Source: UBA6168 sp964423205
GTDB lineage: Bacteria > Bacteroidota > Bacteroidia > Chitinophagales > Saprospiraceae
Assembly (NCBI GenBank): GCA_964423205.1
Contig: CAYRDX010000039.1
Span: forward strand, 1 to 42,341
Reading direction: 5' to 3'
Length of the DNA stretch: 42,341 nt
Positions 41,276 to 42,341 of the stretch are shown piece by piece. Both the position numbers and the translations under genes were made by a program. The notes beneath the pieces are model-generated. The model worked only from the letters and a program-made list of their open reading frames with translations. It did not search any database and was not told where the DNA came from. The first letter of the stretch is position 1; every line of letters starts with the position of its first letter.

Positions 41276-41303
41276 GGTTGCCCTTTGGTGCAAAAGGGCA
41301 ACC
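41276..41303 (-). terminator. perfect 11-bp hairpin between first subunit and chaperone
   Basis: GGTTGCCCTTT (41276-41286) pairs with AAAGGGCAACC (41293-41303) around six bases. It begins 31 bases after the first DUF4402 stop. There is no T run, so it may act by attenuation or by protecting the 3' end of the subunit mRNA. Either would favour higher levels of the first subunit. Confidence 0.6.
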
Positions 41304-41334
41304 CAGTTAACATTATTTCATGGTGGTTTAAGGA

Positions 41335-41883
41335 TTAGTTATAGTCAATGGACACGTTAAACGATCCGCTATAAACACCTGCTACCTGATTGGCACCTAC
41401 CGTTAGTGTACCTCCCAATGTAAAGGAATCAGTGCCATTAGCTGCAAGAGTGCTTGTCACAGCATCAGCACCAGCACCGCTAAAACGGGCTTTCATGAGT
41501 GTAATATTCATAGTTCTGAGACCGGCTCCAGCAGTCCCATGGGTAACCTCAGTGGTGGCAGGCAAAGTCAATGCATAAGTTTCAAGAGCCGTTCCTGTCA
41601 CGTTGTAAGCTGCGTTTGTCGCAGTTGGTGTAGCGGTGGAAGCAGCACAATCACCTGTGAAGGTCCGGTTTGTGGAGTTTGATGGCAGCACGACAGTGCC
41701 ACCTGTAGTTCCTGTTAGTTGAACGGAACCAAAATGCAGAGGAGAAGTTTCCGTGATGGTCATCGCCACAATGAGAACGGCTCCTGCATTAGTACTCTCT
41801 GACGCAGAGGTCTGGGCCTGAAGATTACCAGCTAAACCAGCAATCAACACAATGGCCAATAGTGTTAGGATAGATTTTTTCAT
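41335..41883 (-). CDS. DUF4402 protein, probable major pilin-like subunit
   Basis: 182 residues with signal peptide MKKSILTLLAIVLIAGLAGNLQAQ. The mature chain starts with a Ser/Thr/Asn stretch and the hydrophobic strand AGAVLIVAMTIT, which could serve as a donor strand. The DUF4402 signature LHFGSVQLTGTTGGTVVLP follows. The end GVYSGSFNVSIDYN has glycine at position -14 and tyrosine at -2, exactly the classical assembly motif of chaperone-usher pilins. It is first in the cluster, with its own promoter and a hairpin downstream, which suggests it is the abundant subunit. The composition is low in charge, Thr/Ala-rich and without Lys clusters, typical of a stable fibre protein. A non-fibre surface role cannot be excluded. 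Confidence 0.88.
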   Translation of the reverse strand: MKKSILTLLAIVLIAGLAGNLQAQTSASESTNAGAVLIVAMTITETSPLHFGSVQLTGTTGGTVVLPSNSTNRTFTGDCAASTATPTATNAAYNVTGTALETYALTLPATTEVTHGTAGAGLRTMNITLMKARFSGAGADAVTSTLAANGTDSFTLGGTLTVGANQVAGVYSGSFNVSIDYN

Positions 41884-41956
41884 TAGATAAAAATTTGTAA
41901 AGATTTGTAAGTATTTGTTTCATATCACAGTTAAAAACAAGCGATACTCAATCAAA
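41884..41956 (-). promoter_or_regulatory. promoter and repeated leader of the pilin-like cluster
   Basis: On the minus strand TTTG (41953-41956) and TAACTGTG (41926-41933, seven of eight to TAnnTTTG) are 19 bases apart, the usual spacing for this phylum. The roughly 36-base leader that follows holds three copies of a 10-base unit of type TTACAAATCT (about 41889-41918). It is A/U-rich and likely unstructured, which suits strong translation without a Shine-Dalgarno sequence. Confidence 0.6.
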
Positions 41957-42341
41957 GCAAAAGCAATGCCGATTCGTGTATTGTTTGTTAATAAGTGACT
42001 GGCAATCAGACAAATTTTGACACGCAGACTTACAGTTTAAAATCTAAAAATAGGGGTGATTATAGCCTGAAAGGCTTATCAAATGCATTTCACAGGAAAA
42101 TCTTGAGTGATTTATAGAGTCGGGAGAGCATCCGGTTTTTCCAGATTCTGTGACTTGAAATACGGTTATACTTTCAAAAAATAGTATTCGTATTGTTAGA
42201 AAAAATGAATCAACGAGAAAGAATTGTTATGAATTACATCCTTATCAGAGTGGAAGGTAACTTATGATTTGGCTGTATCTTTCAGACTTAGGAACGACTA
42301 AGAAACAACTTCACGAATTGGAGGCCTAACGGTTACTAAAC
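41957..42341. other. intergenic, upstream of the pilin-like cluster
   Basis: AT-rich. A short AGCCTGAAAGGCT hairpin is seen near 42068-42080. Two tiny overlapping plus-strand frames (20 and 21 codons, from 42205 and 42268) join by ATGA. They resemble nothing known and are not called as genes. Otherwise nothing is seen before the window ends. Confidence 0.5.

Noticed and set aside
42205..42333. Two tiny overlapping frames near the window end
   Set aside because: 20 and 21 codons, no recognisable motif; chance is the simplest explanation.

Overview
The window reads as chromosome from a member of the Bacteroidota. Four things point there: a secreted giant protein with a type IX secretion (T9SS) C-terminal sorting domain, DUF4402 proteins, promoters of the TTTG / TAnnTTTG type, and the lack of clear Shine-Dalgarno sequences. 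Genus cannot be fixed from the sequence. No rRNA, tRNA, prophage, CRISPR array or transposase gene was seen.

Layout. 1-1000: a small secreted protein, a short HTH-like ORF and a 10-bp tandem repeat. 1020-5812: two convergent secreted S9 serine peptidases (acylaminoacyl-peptidase-like and DPP IV-like). 6025-7155: an AAA ATPase with a DUF4143 C-terminus behind a 32-bp tandem operator-like repeat. 7374-9767: mutS2. 10170-12239: a membrane glycosyltransferase plus GtrA pair. 12249-15677: a second-type DNA polymerase III alpha subunit (DnaE2/ImuC-like) carrying three in-frame repeat-derived insertions. 16384-20327: a Uma2 protein, threonine aldolase and short alpha-glucan phosphorylase. 20620-22062: an M48 lipoprotein metalloprotease. 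22163-22373: a MITE-like element with perfect 22-bp inverted ends.

22431-41883 (minus strand) is the most distinctive part: a chaperone-usher-like surface cluster in the order DUF4402 protein, PapD-like chaperone, second DUF4402 protein, usher-like outer-membrane protein with a C-terminal SPOR domain, then a giant (about 4,750 aa) beta-helix, T9SS-exported surface protein. Both DUF4402 proteins have a glycine 14 residues from the C-terminus and the first has a penultimate tyrosine, the classical donor-strand signature of chaperone-usher pilins. The cluster is therefore a good candidate for a divergent chaperone-usher pilus in Bacteroidota.

A second system-level signal runs through the first half. 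Arrays of degenerate 7-bp repeats (TTTGGCT, TTGTCCG, GAATTGA, AGAAAAG, GATATGA and others) sit in gene gaps, abut start and stop codons, and lie inside dnaE and glgP. Many are interrupted by small GC-rich palindromes such as CCCCGAGTACTCGGGG or CCCCTTCGGGG. They resemble the heptameric STRR repeats of cyanobacteria in form, and here they have invaded reading frames.
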